Origin: Rugosimonospora africana | Lineage (GTDB): Bacteria > Actinomycetota > Actinomycetes > Mycobacteriales > Micromonosporaceae | DNA: 46,848 nt | NCBI RefSeq assembly: GCF_016862975.1 | Contig: NZ_BONZ01000109.1 | Location: forward strand, 1 to 46,848 | Direction of reading: 5' to 3' | Part shown: positions 33,090 through 41,485 of the stretch, one piece after another | How positions within the stretch are numbered: position 1 is the first letter of the stretch | Layout: every line of letters starts with the position of its first letter | Notes under the pieces: model-generated | The model's database searches: none | Seen by the model: the letters and a program-made list of their open reading frames with translations, nothing else | Told to the model about the DNA's origin: nothing | Made by a program: the position numbers and the translations under genes

Positions 33090-33600
33090 AGATACCGGGC
33101 AGGGTCGACGTGAAGCGGGTCGGGGGAGACCTTGCGGACCAGCTCGGCGAGACAGCAGAACCGGGAACGGTCGTCCATCCACGCCACCACCTTGGCCTCA
33201 GTGCCGGTGGCCAGCCGCACGCCTCCGACGATGTCCGGTGGCCAAAGTTCCATGGGTACCTCGTGCTTCCACCGCCTGTAGTCCTCCCGGCGGCGTCGCC
33301 GAGGGACGACTTCGGCCAGGCCGTACCGGACCAGGACCGATGGACGATCCGCGATGGGATCGGTCCAGGGGCAGCCGTGGCGACCGAGTTCCTTTTCGAT
33401 TCACCGGGCTCCTCATCGTGGATGGTGGCGGCGTAGTTCGCAGATCGCCGCTTTCACTTCCGGTGGAGTCTGCCTCGATGAGATACGTGGGAGCTCGGCC
33501 GGCCGATGGCCTTCCACGCCTTGATCGTGGTACCGGTGAATCCCAAGTCGCGCGCGGTCATTGGCGGGGGCGCAGATTGCGAGCACGGGGTCGGTCGCAA
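33090..33600 (-). pseudogene. IS481-family transposase, N-terminal/middle remnant
   Basis: Minus-strand translation contains VLVRYGLAEVVPRRRRREDY, RRWKHEVPMELWPPDIVGGV and LATGTEAKVVAWMDDRSRFC. This is the linker and first rve-core strand typical of IS481 transposases (usual text: MxLWQxDIVGG and DDHSRF). The first catalytic Asp is present, but the sequence then diverges before the second Asp and the Glu. The upstream part is spread over other frames. It does not overlap the C-terminal IS481 tail at 12090-12382. Confidence 0.7.
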
Positions 33601-33733
33601 CGGCGCTGAACGGCCCGCATCGGTCGTGAACGTTCGGCCCCGACCTGGGGCGCGTCGTGATTGCGCTGGTCAGGGCTCATTGGATGTTCGCTGACACAAC
33701 CGCGCCGAGCGTCCGCTAACGGCGCTGAACGGC
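33599..33733. repeat. 16-bp direct repeat pair
   Basis: AACGGCGCTGAACGGC occurs at 33599-33614 and again at 33718-33733, with partly similar flanking bases after each copy. The pair lies between the IS481 remnant and the GntR gene, in non-coding DNA. It may be a small local duplication or the trace of a mobile-element insertion. Confidence 0.5.
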
Positions 33734-34003
33734 TGCGCGTCGGCCGAGGTCGGGTGCGTATTGATCGAGGTCTGCGAAAGGGGCCGGTGGAATCGTTGCT
33801 GGTCACTGGTGGAGCAAGCTGGGAGCAGGCTTCTGACCTCTGAGCGTTTGGAGAAGCGCTCCGTGGTCTCGCGGTCGAGTCGATGGTGATGCGTTCACGG
33901 CGCAGCACGAAGTACAGGCGGTGCAGGGCCGCGTTGCCAGCAGTGAACGGATAGGCGAATGCGTCGTGGACACAGAGGTTCCACGACGCCTGCACGTGGA
34001 CGT
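33734..34003. other. Non-coding stretch with a possible coding remnant
   Basis: On the minus strand at about 33880-34003 a frame reads VHVQASWNLCVHDAFAYPF and then AGNAALHRLYFVLRRERITI. This looks protein-like, but it lacks a start and runs on into low-quality frame. The family is unknown. It is probably debris downstream of the GntR gene. Confidence 0.3.
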
Positions 34004-34729
34004 CTAGCTTGGGTTGCTGGATGCCTTCAATGCGGCGGCGGCGTGCTTGGCGTGCGGGCCCCGCTCGCGGTACGCGTGCTGTGCGGCCTCGACGTGCGCG
34101 CGGGCCGTGGCCTCGGCGCGTTCCTCGTCGCCGGATTCGATCGTGCGCGCCATTTGGATGTGCTCGGTCCAGGTATGTGGAGCCCGTTCGGTGACGTCTG
34201 GCAGGTGGACCCACTGTGCGCGCTTGATCGTCGGTATGGCGATGGTCATGAGGTACGGGTTGCGCGCCATCTCCATGATGCCGATGTGGAACTCGGTGAT
34301 CAGGTGGGGGAGCCTGTCCAGCTGTCCGTTGGTCAGGGCGGTCAGTGCCTGGGTGACAACGTCGTTCAGTGGCGCGACGCCGAGTTCGGGACCGTTGCGA
34401 GCGGCTAGCCGGGCCCCCAAGGGCTCCAGGGCCATGCGTACGTCGAAGAGGTTCTCGGCGTCTTGGACCGTCAGGTGGGCGACGAAGGCCCCGCGTCGCG
34501 GTGTGATCTCGACGAATCCTTCGGCGGTCAGGACACGGATCGCCTCGCGCACCGGGTTGCGGGACACGCCGAGCCGCTCGGCGAGCCGTGTCTCGACCAG
34601 ATGTGTCCCCGGCGGCAGTTCGAATTCGAGGATGAGTCGACGAAGCTCGCCGGTCACGACGCTCACCAGTTGCGGATGATGATCGCCGACGGGCGAGGCG
34701 CTCAACTTCGAGAGCTCCACCGTTGCCAT
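34004..34729 (-). CDS. GntR-family regulator, FCD (FadR) subfamily
   Basis: This encodes 241 residues from ATG at 34729. The winged helix is in the N-terminal third: VVTGELRRLILEFELPPGTH, LVETRLAERLGVSRNPVREA, IRVLTAEGFVEITPRRGAFV. The FCD ligand domain follows, with metal-site-like residues Asp in LFDVRMALEPLGARLAA and His in LITEFHIGIMEMARNPYL and EHIQMARTIESGDEERAEAT. It is divergent from the transporter/hydrolase cluster. TGTATACA-like sites in the shared region make it the likely local repressor, released by the pathway substrate or an intermediate. Confidence 0.92.
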   Translation of the reverse strand: MATVELSKLSASPVGDHHPQLVSVVTGELRRLILEFELPPGTHLVETRLAERLGVSRNPVREAIRVLTAEGFVEITPRRGAFVAHLTVQDAENLFDVRMALEPLGARLAARNGPELGVAPLNDVVTQALTALTNGQLDRLPHLITEFHIGIMEMARNPYLMTIAIPTIKRAQWVHLPDVTERAPHTWTEHIQMARTIESGDEERAEATARAHVEAAQHAYRERGPHAKHAAAALKASSNPS

Positions 34730-34737
34730 GGCGCTGA

Positions 34738-34747
34738 TCGTATACAG
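34738..34747. promoter_or_regulatory. Predicted GntR operator, regulator-proximal site
   Basis: TCGTATACAG lies nine bases upstream of the GntR start codon. The core GTATAC is palindromic and shared with the second site at 34896-34905. Position suggests autorepression. Confidence 0.5.
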
Positions 34748-34895
34748 CAGACAAGAAAGCGCCCAGCCGGGGGGTCAATCGTCGTCGATGGCCGCGTGTG
34801 AGGCGAGGCTTACGTGAGGTTCCACCCTCGATGTCGGAAAGAGCACGGCGCGATACCTGATTGTTACGGTGAGATCTCTAGCGCACCTCTGCTCA

Positions 34896-34905
34896 TTGTA
34901 TACAT
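34896..34905. promoter_or_regulatory. Predicted GntR operator, operon-proximal site
   Basis: TTGTATACAT contains the perfect palindrome TGTATACA, a common core for FCD-type GntR regulators. It lies about 30-50 bp before the permease start candidates, where a bound repressor would block the operon promoter. Confidence 0.6.
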
Positions 34906-34936
34906 TGAACCGAACCAGGAAGATCCACAAAACTAG

Positions 34937-35857
34937 GTGGACAAGGTGGAGGCGATGGAACGCGCTACTGCTCCAACCGCACCCGACGCCGCCGACCGCG
35001 GTGCCCGTGCTGACTTCGGGGATCAGGCTGACCGGGCTGCCGGAGCCGGCCCGGCATCGCGGCCCCGGTCGCCTGCGCTGGTCAGGTTCTACCGGCGCTA
35101 CGCGACGGTTCTGCACACCATATGTACGCTGATCCTCGGCGCCGTCATCTGGCAGGTCGTTGCCTGGCACTCCAGCAAGCTGGTGCTGGTGCCGCTCGGC
35201 GACATCCTGCACGCATTCACGGCCTCGATACGCAGCGGGCAACTGGGCACCGACGCCGCCGCGAGCCTGCAGGGCTTCGCCGAGGGGTTCGTCCTCGCCG
35301 CGGCGGCCGGCATCGCCGTCGGCGTCCTGATGGCGGTCAACCGGGTGATCTTCGACTTCCTGGACCCATGGATGTCGGCGCTGTACTCCACGCCGCTGAT
35401 CGCCCTCGCCCCGCTGTTCATCATCACCTTCGGCATCGGGATGACCTCGCGTATCGCGGTCGTGCTGACCATGGCGTTCTTCCCGATCGCGTTGAACACC
35501 ACCGCCGGTATCCGGATGACCGACGCCAACCTGATCGAGACGGCGCACTCCTACGGTGCGAATAAGTTCCAGATATTCCGCAAGGTGTTGCTGCCCTCGG
35601 CCGTGCCGTTCATCGTGACCGGCCTGCGGCTGGCCGTCGGTCGGGGCCTGATGGGTGTCGTGGTGGCCGAGTTCTTCGGCTCCACCACTGGCCTCGGCCA
35701 CACGGTGTTCACCGCGTCGCAGAACTTCGCTACCGCTGACGTGTGGCTGGGCGTGTTCGTCCTGGCCGTGATCGGCGTGGTCTTCATCCGGATCATGCAC
35801 ATCATCGAGAAGAAGATCGCACCTTGGCGTAACAGCAGGCAGGGAGGAATCCTGTGA
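34937..35857 (+). CDS. ABC transporter permease, nitrate/taurine (SsuC/TauC) type
   Basis: This encodes 306 residues, with a charged Ala-rich N-terminal extension of about 45 residues and then about six membrane helices (e.g. TICTLILGAVIWQVVAW, FVLAAAAGIAVGVLMAV, PLIALAPLFIITFGIGM). The cytoplasmic coupling loop is visible as ETAHSYGANKFQIFRKVLLP, matching the EAA motif. The start is uncertain: GTG at 34937 or 34946, or ATG at 34955, which has GGAGG too close. The stop overlaps the ATPase start by 4 bp. It is the membrane channel of the importer built with the next two genes. Confidence 0.93.
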   Translation: MDKVEAMERATAPTAPDAADRGARADFGDQADRAAGAGPASRPRSPALVRFYRRYATVLHTICTLILGAVIWQVVAWHSSKLVLVPLGDILHAFTASIRSGQLGTDAAASLQGFAEGFVLAAAAGIAVGVLMAVNRVIFDFLDPWMSALYSTPLIALAPLFIITFGIGMTSRIAVVLTMAFFPIALNTTAGIRMTDANLIETAHSYGANKFQIFRKVLLPSAVPFIVTGLRLAVGRGLMGVVVAEFFGSTTGLGHTVFTASQNFATADVWLGVFVLAVIGVVFIRIMHIIEKKIAPWRNSRQGGIL

Positions 35858-36687
35858 ATGTTGTCGACGTGGCCGAGCCGAAGCTCGCACGGGCGGTGCC
35901 CAAGCTCGAAGCGCGCGGTCTGTACAAGCAGTTCTATCGCGGCAGCAGCCGCATGGACGCGCTGTATGACGTGAACCTGGTGATCCAGCCGGGCGAATTC
36001 GTCGCGGTCCTCGGTGCGAGCGGGTGCGGCAAGACGACTCTGCTGCGCATCATCGACGGCCTCGAGCAGGCCACCGGCGGGGAGCTGCTGATCGACGGCA
36101 ATGCCTCCCGCGGTACCGGCGTCGACCGTGGATTCGTCTTCCAGCAGGACAACCTGTTGCCGTGGCGCAACGTGCTGCGCAACGTGATGTTCGGGCTTGA
36201 ACTGCAACGACGTCCGCGGGCCGAGACCAAGGCGCAGGCCATGCAGTACATCGACATGGTCGGGCTGTCCGGCTTCGAGAAGCACTATCCGCACGAGCTG
36301 TCCGGCGGCATGCGCCAGCGGGTCAACCTGGCCCGGGCGTTCACCATTTCACCGGATGTGCTGCTGATGGACGAGCCGTTCGCCGCGCTCGACGCGCAGA
36401 CCCGTGAGGTGATGCAGACCGAGCTGTTGCGGATCTGGAGGCAGGCCGCCGGTGGCCGCACCGTCGTGTTCGTGACCCACCAGATCGACGAGGCAATCTT
36501 CCTCGCCGACCGGATCGTGGTGATGACGGCACGGCCCGGCCGCATCAAGGAAGTCATCGACGTGCCCTTCCCTCGGCCGCGGGACCTGCACATCAAGCGG
36601 ACCGCCGAGTTCGGCGAGATCTACGACTCGATATGGAAGACGATCGAACAGGAGGTACGCGTCTCCATGGGAATGTCGACCTCCTGA
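35854..36687 (+). CDS. ABC transporter ATP-binding protein, nitrate/taurine (SsuB/TauB) type
   Basis: This encodes 277 residues from GTG at 35854, overlapping the permease stop (GTGA), with GGGAGG upstream. Walker A is LGASGCGKTTLLRIIDG, the Q-loop is in VFQQDNLLPWRNVLRN, the signature is ELSGGMRQRVNLARAF, Walker B is VLLMDEPFAALDAQT, and the H-loop is VFVTHQIDEAIFLADR. All catalytic residues are present. It powers uptake together with the permease at 34937 and the binding protein at 36911. Confidence 0.96.
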   Translation: MNVVDVAEPKLARAVPKLEARGLYKQFYRGSSRMDALYDVNLVIQPGEFVAVLGASGCGKTTLLRIIDGLEQATGGELLIDGNASRGTGVDRGFVFQQDNLLPWRNVLRNVMFGLELQRRPRAETKAQAMQYIDMVGLSGFEKHYPHELSGGMRQRVNLARAFTISPDVLLMDEPFAALDAQTREVMQTELLRIWRQAAGGRTVVFVTHQIDEAIFLADRIVVMTARPGRIKEVIDVPFPRPRDLHIKRTAEFGEIYDSIWKTIEQEVRVSMGMSTS

Positions 36688-36910
36688 GCGAAGGTCGCAG
36701 CGCAGCGCCAGATTCCGGCGCGGGGGTGGCCGCGTGCGCCGCCCCGCACTACGCCGACTCGGGTCTCCGACAAGCGGCGCAGTCAGATCCCGGTGTGTTT
36801 CAGCACATCCGTGTTCCCCATGTCCCCTGCACGGAGCGGCGGTTCACCGCGCCCCGAATCGACAGACAGAGATCACGCCGACGGCGGCGTCGTTTCAATG
36901 AGGTGGGAAA

Positions 36911-37966
36911 ATGGCCAGGAACATCAAGACACTCGTCGCCGGTGCGTTAGCCGCCACGGTGGCCCTGACGTCGGCCGCCTGTGGCAACGGCAGCGACAGC
37001 GGCGGCGGCGGGGCCGCGGGTGCTCAGACGGTCTCGATCGGCATCAGCTCGCTCAACGCCTCGCACATGTGGGAGTTCATCGCCCGGGACGAGGGCATCT
37101 TCTCCAAGTACGGCATCAATCTGAAGCTGGTGGTCTTCCAAGGCGCCTCGCAGGTGCTGCCCTCGCTGCTCGGCGGATCGACTCAGGTGTCCGAGCCGAG
37201 TGCACCGCAGGCCGTGGCCGCGATGCAGAAGCAGCCCGGCCTCAAGATCGTCGTTGGTTCGTTGATGGGCAGCCCGCTGAGCGTGGTCGGGCGCAAGGGC
37301 ATCAACAGCATCGCGGACCTGAAGGGCAAGAAGGTCAGCGTCAACGCGGCCGGATCGAGTTCCGATTACTATTCGGCTCTCGCATATTTCGGCGCACACG
37401 GCCTGTCCAAGACCGACGTCACCTACGTGACCGGCGGTGCCACCAGCGCCCGGGTTTCGGCGTTGCTGTCCGGTGCCGTGGACGCGGTGCTGTGTTCGCC
37501 GCCGGACATCGAGCGCCTGACGAAGACCGGGAACAAGGTGTTGGGCAATGTCAACGACCTGCCCGACCAGAAGAACGCGCTGGCCTACGCGCTCATGGTG
37601 AAAAGCTCGTGGGCCCAGGCCAACCACGACACCGTGGTGAAGTTCCTTGAGGGGTATCAGGCGACGCTGGCGTTCATGCGTGATCCGGCCAACCACGACA
37701 AGGTCGTAGCGGACATCGCCAAGGAACTCAACACCGACGCCCAGGGTGCCGACGACGTCTATACCTACTTCATCAAGGACGCTGAGGCGAACCTCGATCC
37801 CACCGGTGCGGTGACGGTACCGTCGCTGACCCTCGCGCTGAAGGCGGCCGAAGTTCCCTCGGTAACGGAAAGCACGCTGTCCGGCTACGTCGACAACTCG
37901 TTCGCGCAGGAGGGCGCCCAGGCCACGGGAGCCACGCCGCTCGCCTCGTCCTCGGCGACCAGCTGA
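36911..37966 (+). CDS. ABC transporter substrate-binding lipoprotein (NMT1/SsuA-like)
   Basis: This encodes 351 residues. The signal is TLVAGALAATVALTSAACGN, with lipobox Cys at about residue 24 followed by a Gly/Ser linker. The mature protein has the periplasmic-binding-protein-II pattern of the nitrate/sulfonate/thiamine-precursor group: FIARDEGIFSKYGINLKLVV near the start, GRKGINSIADLKGKKVSVNA in the middle, and ALLSGAVDAVLCSPPDIERL in the second lobe. ATG at 36911 follows GAGGTGGG. It is separated from the ATPase gene by 223 bp of non-coding DNA, so it may have extra translation or promoter signals for higher expression. The ligand cannot be read from sequence. Confidence 0.93.
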   Translation: MARNIKTLVAGALAATVALTSAACGNGSDSGGGGAAGAQTVSIGISSLNASHMWEFIARDEGIFSKYGINLKLVVFQGASQVLPSLLGGSTQVSEPSAPQAVAAMQKQPGLKIVVGSLMGSPLSVVGRKGINSIADLKGKKVSVNAAGSSSDYYSALAYFGAHGLSKTDVTYVTGGATSARVSALLSGAVDAVLCSPPDIERLTKTGNKVLGNVNDLPDQKNALAYALMVKSSWAQANHDTVVKFLEGYQATLAFMRDPANHDKVVADIAKELNTDAQGADDVYTYFIKDAEANLDPTGAVTVPSLTLALKAAEVPSVTESTLSGYVDNSFAQEGAQATGATPLASSSATS

Positions 37967-38034
37967 CACCCGCGCCCGCGGACAACCGCAGCCAGACAAC
38001 CGCCCACAAGACTGACAGAGGAAAGGCTGACCCG

Positions 38035-39759
38035 GTGACCGAGTCACGTATCGCCGACGGTATGCGGATCGACTTCGACGTCCCCGTCGAAATGGACGAC
38101 GGATTGGTCCTGCGAGCCGATGTCTTCCGTCCCGTCGAGGACGGCCAGTATCCGGTCCTGATGACGATGGGTCCCTACGCCAAAGGACTGGCGTTCCAGG
38201 AAGGCTGGAAGTTCAACTGGGACCGGCTGGTCGCGGCCTGGCCGGAGGTGGCCGAGGGCTCGACCAACAAGTACCAGAACTGGGAGACGGTGGACCCGGA
38301 GAAGTGGGTTCCGGACGGGTACGTCTGCCTGCGCGTCGACTCCCGCGGTGCCGGCCGCTCGCCGGGCCTGCTCGATCCCTGGTCCGCACGTGAGACGCAG
38401 GATCTGTACGAGTGCATCGAGTGGGCGGCCGTTCGGCCGTGGAGCAACGGCAAGGTCGGGCTCAGCGGCATTTCGTACTACGCGATGAACCAGTGGCACG
38501 TGGCCGCGTTGCAGCCCCCGCATCTGACCGCGATGCTCGTCCAGGAGGGTGCCTCGGACTACTACCGCGAATTCGCCCGCCACGGCGGCATTCTGAGCGG
38601 TTTCCTCAACAGCTGGTACCGCGGTCTTCACACCACGGTGCAGCATGGGCTGGGGGAGCGCAGTGCTCGCAGCCGGGTGACCGGTGAACCGGTGGCCGGG
38701 CCGGAGACTCTCACCGAAGAGGATCTGGTCGCCAACCGGGTGGACGTCTACGGGGAGGTGCGCGCCCGGCCCCTGGTCGATCAGCACTACCGTGACCGTA
38801 CTGCCGATCTCGGCAAGGTCGTCACGCCGTTCCTGTCCACGGCCAACTGGGGTGGACAGGGTCTGCATCCGCGCGGCAACATCGAGGGCTTCCTGGCCGC
38901 CGCCAGTGAGCAGAAGTGGCTGGAGATCCACGGGGACACGCACTCGTCGCCCTTCTACACCAACTATGGCGTGGCCATGCAGAAGCGGTTCTTCGGTCAC
39001 TTCCTCAAAGGCGAGGACACCGGCTGGGACAAGCAGCCCAGGGTCGCCCTGCGGGTGCGCCATCCCGGTGAGGTGTTCGTCGACCGGGCCGAGAACGAGT
39101 GGCCGCTGGCCCGTACCCGATGGACCAGGTACCACCTGAACCCCAACGACATGAGCCTGGGCACCGGCCCGGCGAGCGGACCCAGCCTGTCCTACCAGGC
39201 GACCGGGGACGGACTGCTGTTCCGCAGCGCCGCACTGGCCGAACAGACCGAGCTGACCGGTCCGGTCGCCGCCCGGCTGGTGCTGTCCTCCGACACCACC
39301 GACGCGGACGTCTTCTGCTGCCTGGTCGTCTTCGACGAGAACGGACAGGAGGTGACCTTCCAGGGTTCCAACGACCCGCGTACCCCGATCGGGCTGGGAT
39401 GGCTGCGCGCCTCACACCGCAAGCTCGATGCGCAGCGGACGCTGCCGCACCGGCCGTACCACACGCACGACGACCCGCAGCCGCTGACGCCCGGCGAGCC
39501 GGTCACGCTGGACATCGAGATCTGGCCGACCTGCCTGGTCGTGCCGGCCGGCTACCGGATCGGCCTGATGGTCCGCGGCCGGGACTACGACAACGGCGCC
39601 GAGGCGTTGCCGGGAGCCAAGTACCCGCTGCGGGGAATCGGGCCGTTCACCCATAACGATCCGGTGGACCGACCGGCCGAGATCTTCGGCGGTACCGCCA
39701 CCCTGCACTTCGAGCCGGATCAGGAGTCCTACCTGCTCCTGCCGGTTATTCCGGAGTGA
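38035..39759 (+). CDS. CocE/NonD-family hydrolase (X-Pro dipeptidyl-peptidase S15 fold)
   Basis: This encodes 574 residues from GTG at 38035, with GAGGAAAGG upstream. The N-terminal alpha/beta-hydrolase domain has LRVDSRGAGRSPGLLDPWSA and the nucleophile elbow KVGLSGISYYAMNQWHV (Ser in GIS-Y). The C-terminal jelly-roll (PepX_C) starts around residue 345 and includes LVLSSDTTDADVFCCLVVFD. The catalytic His is probably in EIHGDTHSSPFYTNYG. At the place of the usual Asp (GGWYD in CocE) this protein reads STANWGGQGLHPRGN, so the acid is not at the canonical position. It likely cleaves an ester or amide as an early step of the pathway. Confidence 0.9.
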   Translation: MTESRIADGMRIDFDVPVEMDDGLVLRADVFRPVEDGQYPVLMTMGPYAKGLAFQEGWKFNWDRLVAAWPEVAEGSTNKYQNWETVDPEKWVPDGYVCLRVDSRGAGRSPGLLDPWSARETQDLYECIEWAAVRPWSNGKVGLSGISYYAMNQWHVAALQPPHLTAMLVQEGASDYYREFARHGGILSGFLNSWYRGLHTTVQHGLGERSARSRVTGEPVAGPETLTEEDLVANRVDVYGEVRARPLVDQHYRDRTADLGKVVTPFLSTANWGGQGLHPRGNIEGFLAAASEQKWLEIHGDTHSSPFYTNYGVAMQKRFFGHFLKGEDTGWDKQPRVALRVRHPGEVFVDRAENEWPLARTRWTRYHLNPNDMSLGTGPASGPSLSYQATGDGLLFRSAALAEQTELTGPVAARLVLSSDTTDADVFCCLVVFDENGQEVTFQGSNDPRTPIGLGWLRASHRKLDAQRTLPHRPYHTHDDPQPLTPGEPVTLDIEIWPTCLVVPAGYRIGLMVRGRDYDNGAEALPGAKYPLRGIGPFTHNDPVDRPAEIFGGTATLHFEPDQESYLLLPVIPE

Positions 39760-39769
39760 CGGGCCGATC

Positions 39770-40735
39770 ATGATTGTCGATCTGCACAGCCACTTCTTCC
39801 CGGCCGAGGCCGCGAACGCCGCGCGGTCCTCGGTCCGGGTGGAGGCCGGACCGTCCGCGGGCCAGACTCATCTTCGCGTTGACGGCCAGGACTTCATCGT
39901 CCCGGCGGCGATCACCGATCCCGCCACCCAGGCACGTGAGGCCACACAGGCCGGGCTGGACGCGAGGGCGTTGCTGCCCCCGCCGTTCGCGGTGCGCTAC
40001 GAGTTGGACCCGGACGACGGCGTGGACTGGAGCCGCCGCTTGAACGAGGGCACTGCGGCGGCCGCGGCGAGCGATCCCGAGCGGTTGATCGGGTTCGCGT
40101 CGGTGCCGCTGCAGGCCGGTGGGGAGCGCGCGGCTGCCGAACTCGACTACGCGATCGGGTCGCTGGGCCTGCGCGGTGTCGAGCTGTTGACCAGTGTCTG
40201 TGGGACCGGGCTGGACGCGGCACAGTTCGACACGTTCTGGGCCGCGGTCGCCGAACTCGGCGTGCCGGTGGTGATCCATCCCCACTACGTCGCGGGCGCG
40301 CAGCACATGCGGCAGTACTACCTGCGGAACCTGGTCGGCAACCCGACGGAGACCGCTCTGGCCGGCGCCCGGCTGATCTACAGCGGGCTGCTGAGGCGCT
40401 ACCCCGGGCTGCACGTGATCCTCTGCCACGGCGGCGGAGCGCTGCCGCACATCATCGGCCGGCTGCGGCACGGTTTCCGGTCCCGGCCGGAGCTGCGCGA
40501 CGCCGCTGACCCTGACGAGGGACTGCGGCGACTGTTTTACGACACTGTCGTGTTCGACCCGACCGTGCTGCGGCACCTGGCCGAACTCGTCGGGCATCGA
40601 CAACTCGTCGTCGGCAGCGACTACCCCTTCGACATGGCCGAACCGCGCCCGGCCGCCTTTGTCGCCGATTCGGGCCTGTCCGAGCAGGCCGTCGCTTCCG
40701 TCCTGCACTCGGCCGACCGGCTGTTCGCCAGCTGA
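39770..40735 (+). CDS. Amidohydrolase-2 (ACMSD-like) metal-dependent enzyme
   Basis: This encodes 321 residues from ATG at 39770, ten bases after the hydrolase stop. Metal ligands of the amidohydrolase barrel are visible: DLHSHFFPAE (HxH) at residues 4-13, His in VPVVIHPHYVAGAQ, His in LHVILCHGGGALPHIIGRL, and Asp in QLVVGSDYPFDMAEPRP. The family includes aminocarboxymuconate-semialdehyde decarboxylase and related (de)carboxylases and hydrolases acting on ring-cleavage products or carboxylated intermediates. Which reaction it does here is open. Confidence 0.92.
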   Translation: MIVDLHSHFFPAEAANAARSSVRVEAGPSAGQTHLRVDGQDFIVPAAITDPATQAREATQAGLDARALLPPPFAVRYELDPDDGVDWSRRLNEGTAAAAASDPERLIGFASVPLQAGGERAAAELDYAIGSLGLRGVELLTSVCGTGLDAAQFDTFWAAVAELGVPVVIHPHYVAGAQHMRQYYLRNLVGNPTETALAGARLIYSGLLRRYPGLHVILCHGGGALPHIIGRLRHGFRSRPELRDAADPDEGLRRLFYDTVVFDPTVLRHLAELVGHRQLVVGSDYPFDMAEPRPAAFVADSGLSEQAVASVLHSADRLFAS

Positions 40736-40774
40736 ATTCCCATTACCCGGACCTCGCCACCGAAAGGACTCATC

Positions 40775-41485
40775 ATGGCATTGCCGCGCAGCGTCGCGGA
40801 CTCCTTCGCCCTCGCCGAGACTGCTCTGCTGCTGATCGACCTGCAGCGCCGGCATATGGACGTCGACGGAGTCGGCTACCACACCCTGCCCCCGGAGCGC
40901 GCCCGCTCGGTGACCGAACGCGCCGGTGAGGCGCTCGCCGTCGCCCGGGAGGTCGGGCTGCCGATCGTGCACGTCGGCACCTGGAAGAAGCCGGCGGCGC
41001 CGTGGGGCAACCGCAACGGCAACAACCCGTTCTTTGCCTGGCAGAACGGCAAACCGATTCCTGGAGCCGGCTTTGTGCGCCAGGCGGACCTGTGCATCGA
41101 GGGCAGCGTCTACGCCGAGTTCATGCCGCAGACCACGCCGCTGCCCCACGAGCCACTGGTGCTGAAGTTCCGCTACAGCGGCTTCTACATGACCGACCTG
41201 GAGCTCGTGCTGCGCGGCCTCGGCATTCGGCAGCTGTTCATCGGTGGGGTGAACACCAACAACTGTGTGCTCCACACAGCGTTCGACGCCCAGGCGCGCG
41301 ACTTCGGCGTGGTGCTGCTGGAGGACGCGGCCGGCAGCATGAACGGGCCGGACTACCACCAGGCAGCGGTACGTCAGATCGAGGCGTCCATCGGCTGGGT
41401 CAGCGACGTGTCCTCCTTCGCCGACCTGGTCCGGGCCAAGCCGCCGGCGTCCGCGGCCGCCGCTGCCGCTGGAGTGGGAGGGTGA
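40775..41485 (+). CDS. Isochorismatase-family cysteine hydrolase (amidase type)
   Basis: This encodes 236 residues from ATG at 40775, preceded by AAAGGA. The triad is in place: Asp in TALLLIDLQRRHMDVDG, Lys in PLVLKFRYSGFYMTDLE, and Cys in FIGGVNTNNCVLHTAFDAQA after the Gly-Val cis-peptide motif. The Asp/Lys/Cys set identifies the amidohydrolase branch (N-carbamoylsarcosine, biuret, maleamate or ureidoacrylate hydrolases) rather than true isochorismatases. It probably removes an amide or carbamoyl nitrogen from the pathway substrate. The Ala-rich C-terminus overlaps the SDR start by 4 bp. Confidence 0.92.
   Translation: MALPRSVADSFALAETALLLIDLQRRHMDVDGVGYHTLPPERARSVTERAGEALAVAREVGLPIVHVGTWKKPAAPWGNRNGNNPFFAWQNGKPIPGAGFVRQADLCIEGSVYAEFMPQTTPLPHEPLVLKFRYSGFYMTDLELVLRGLGIRQLFIGGVNTNNCVLHTAFDAQARDFGVVLLEDAAGSMNGPDYHQAAVRQIEASIGWVSDVSSFADLVRAKPPASAAAAAAGVGG

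Noticed and set aside
33558-34778. 406-codon minus-strand frame overlapping the GntR gene in another phase
   Set aside because: It is a shadow of the real GntR gene: Arg/Pro-rich and without a recognisable domain.
35551-36294. Long minus-strand frame opposite the ABC transporter genes
   Set aside because: It is antisense to strongly conserved ATPase and permease sequence and has no motif of its own. Such frames are common opposite high-GC genes.
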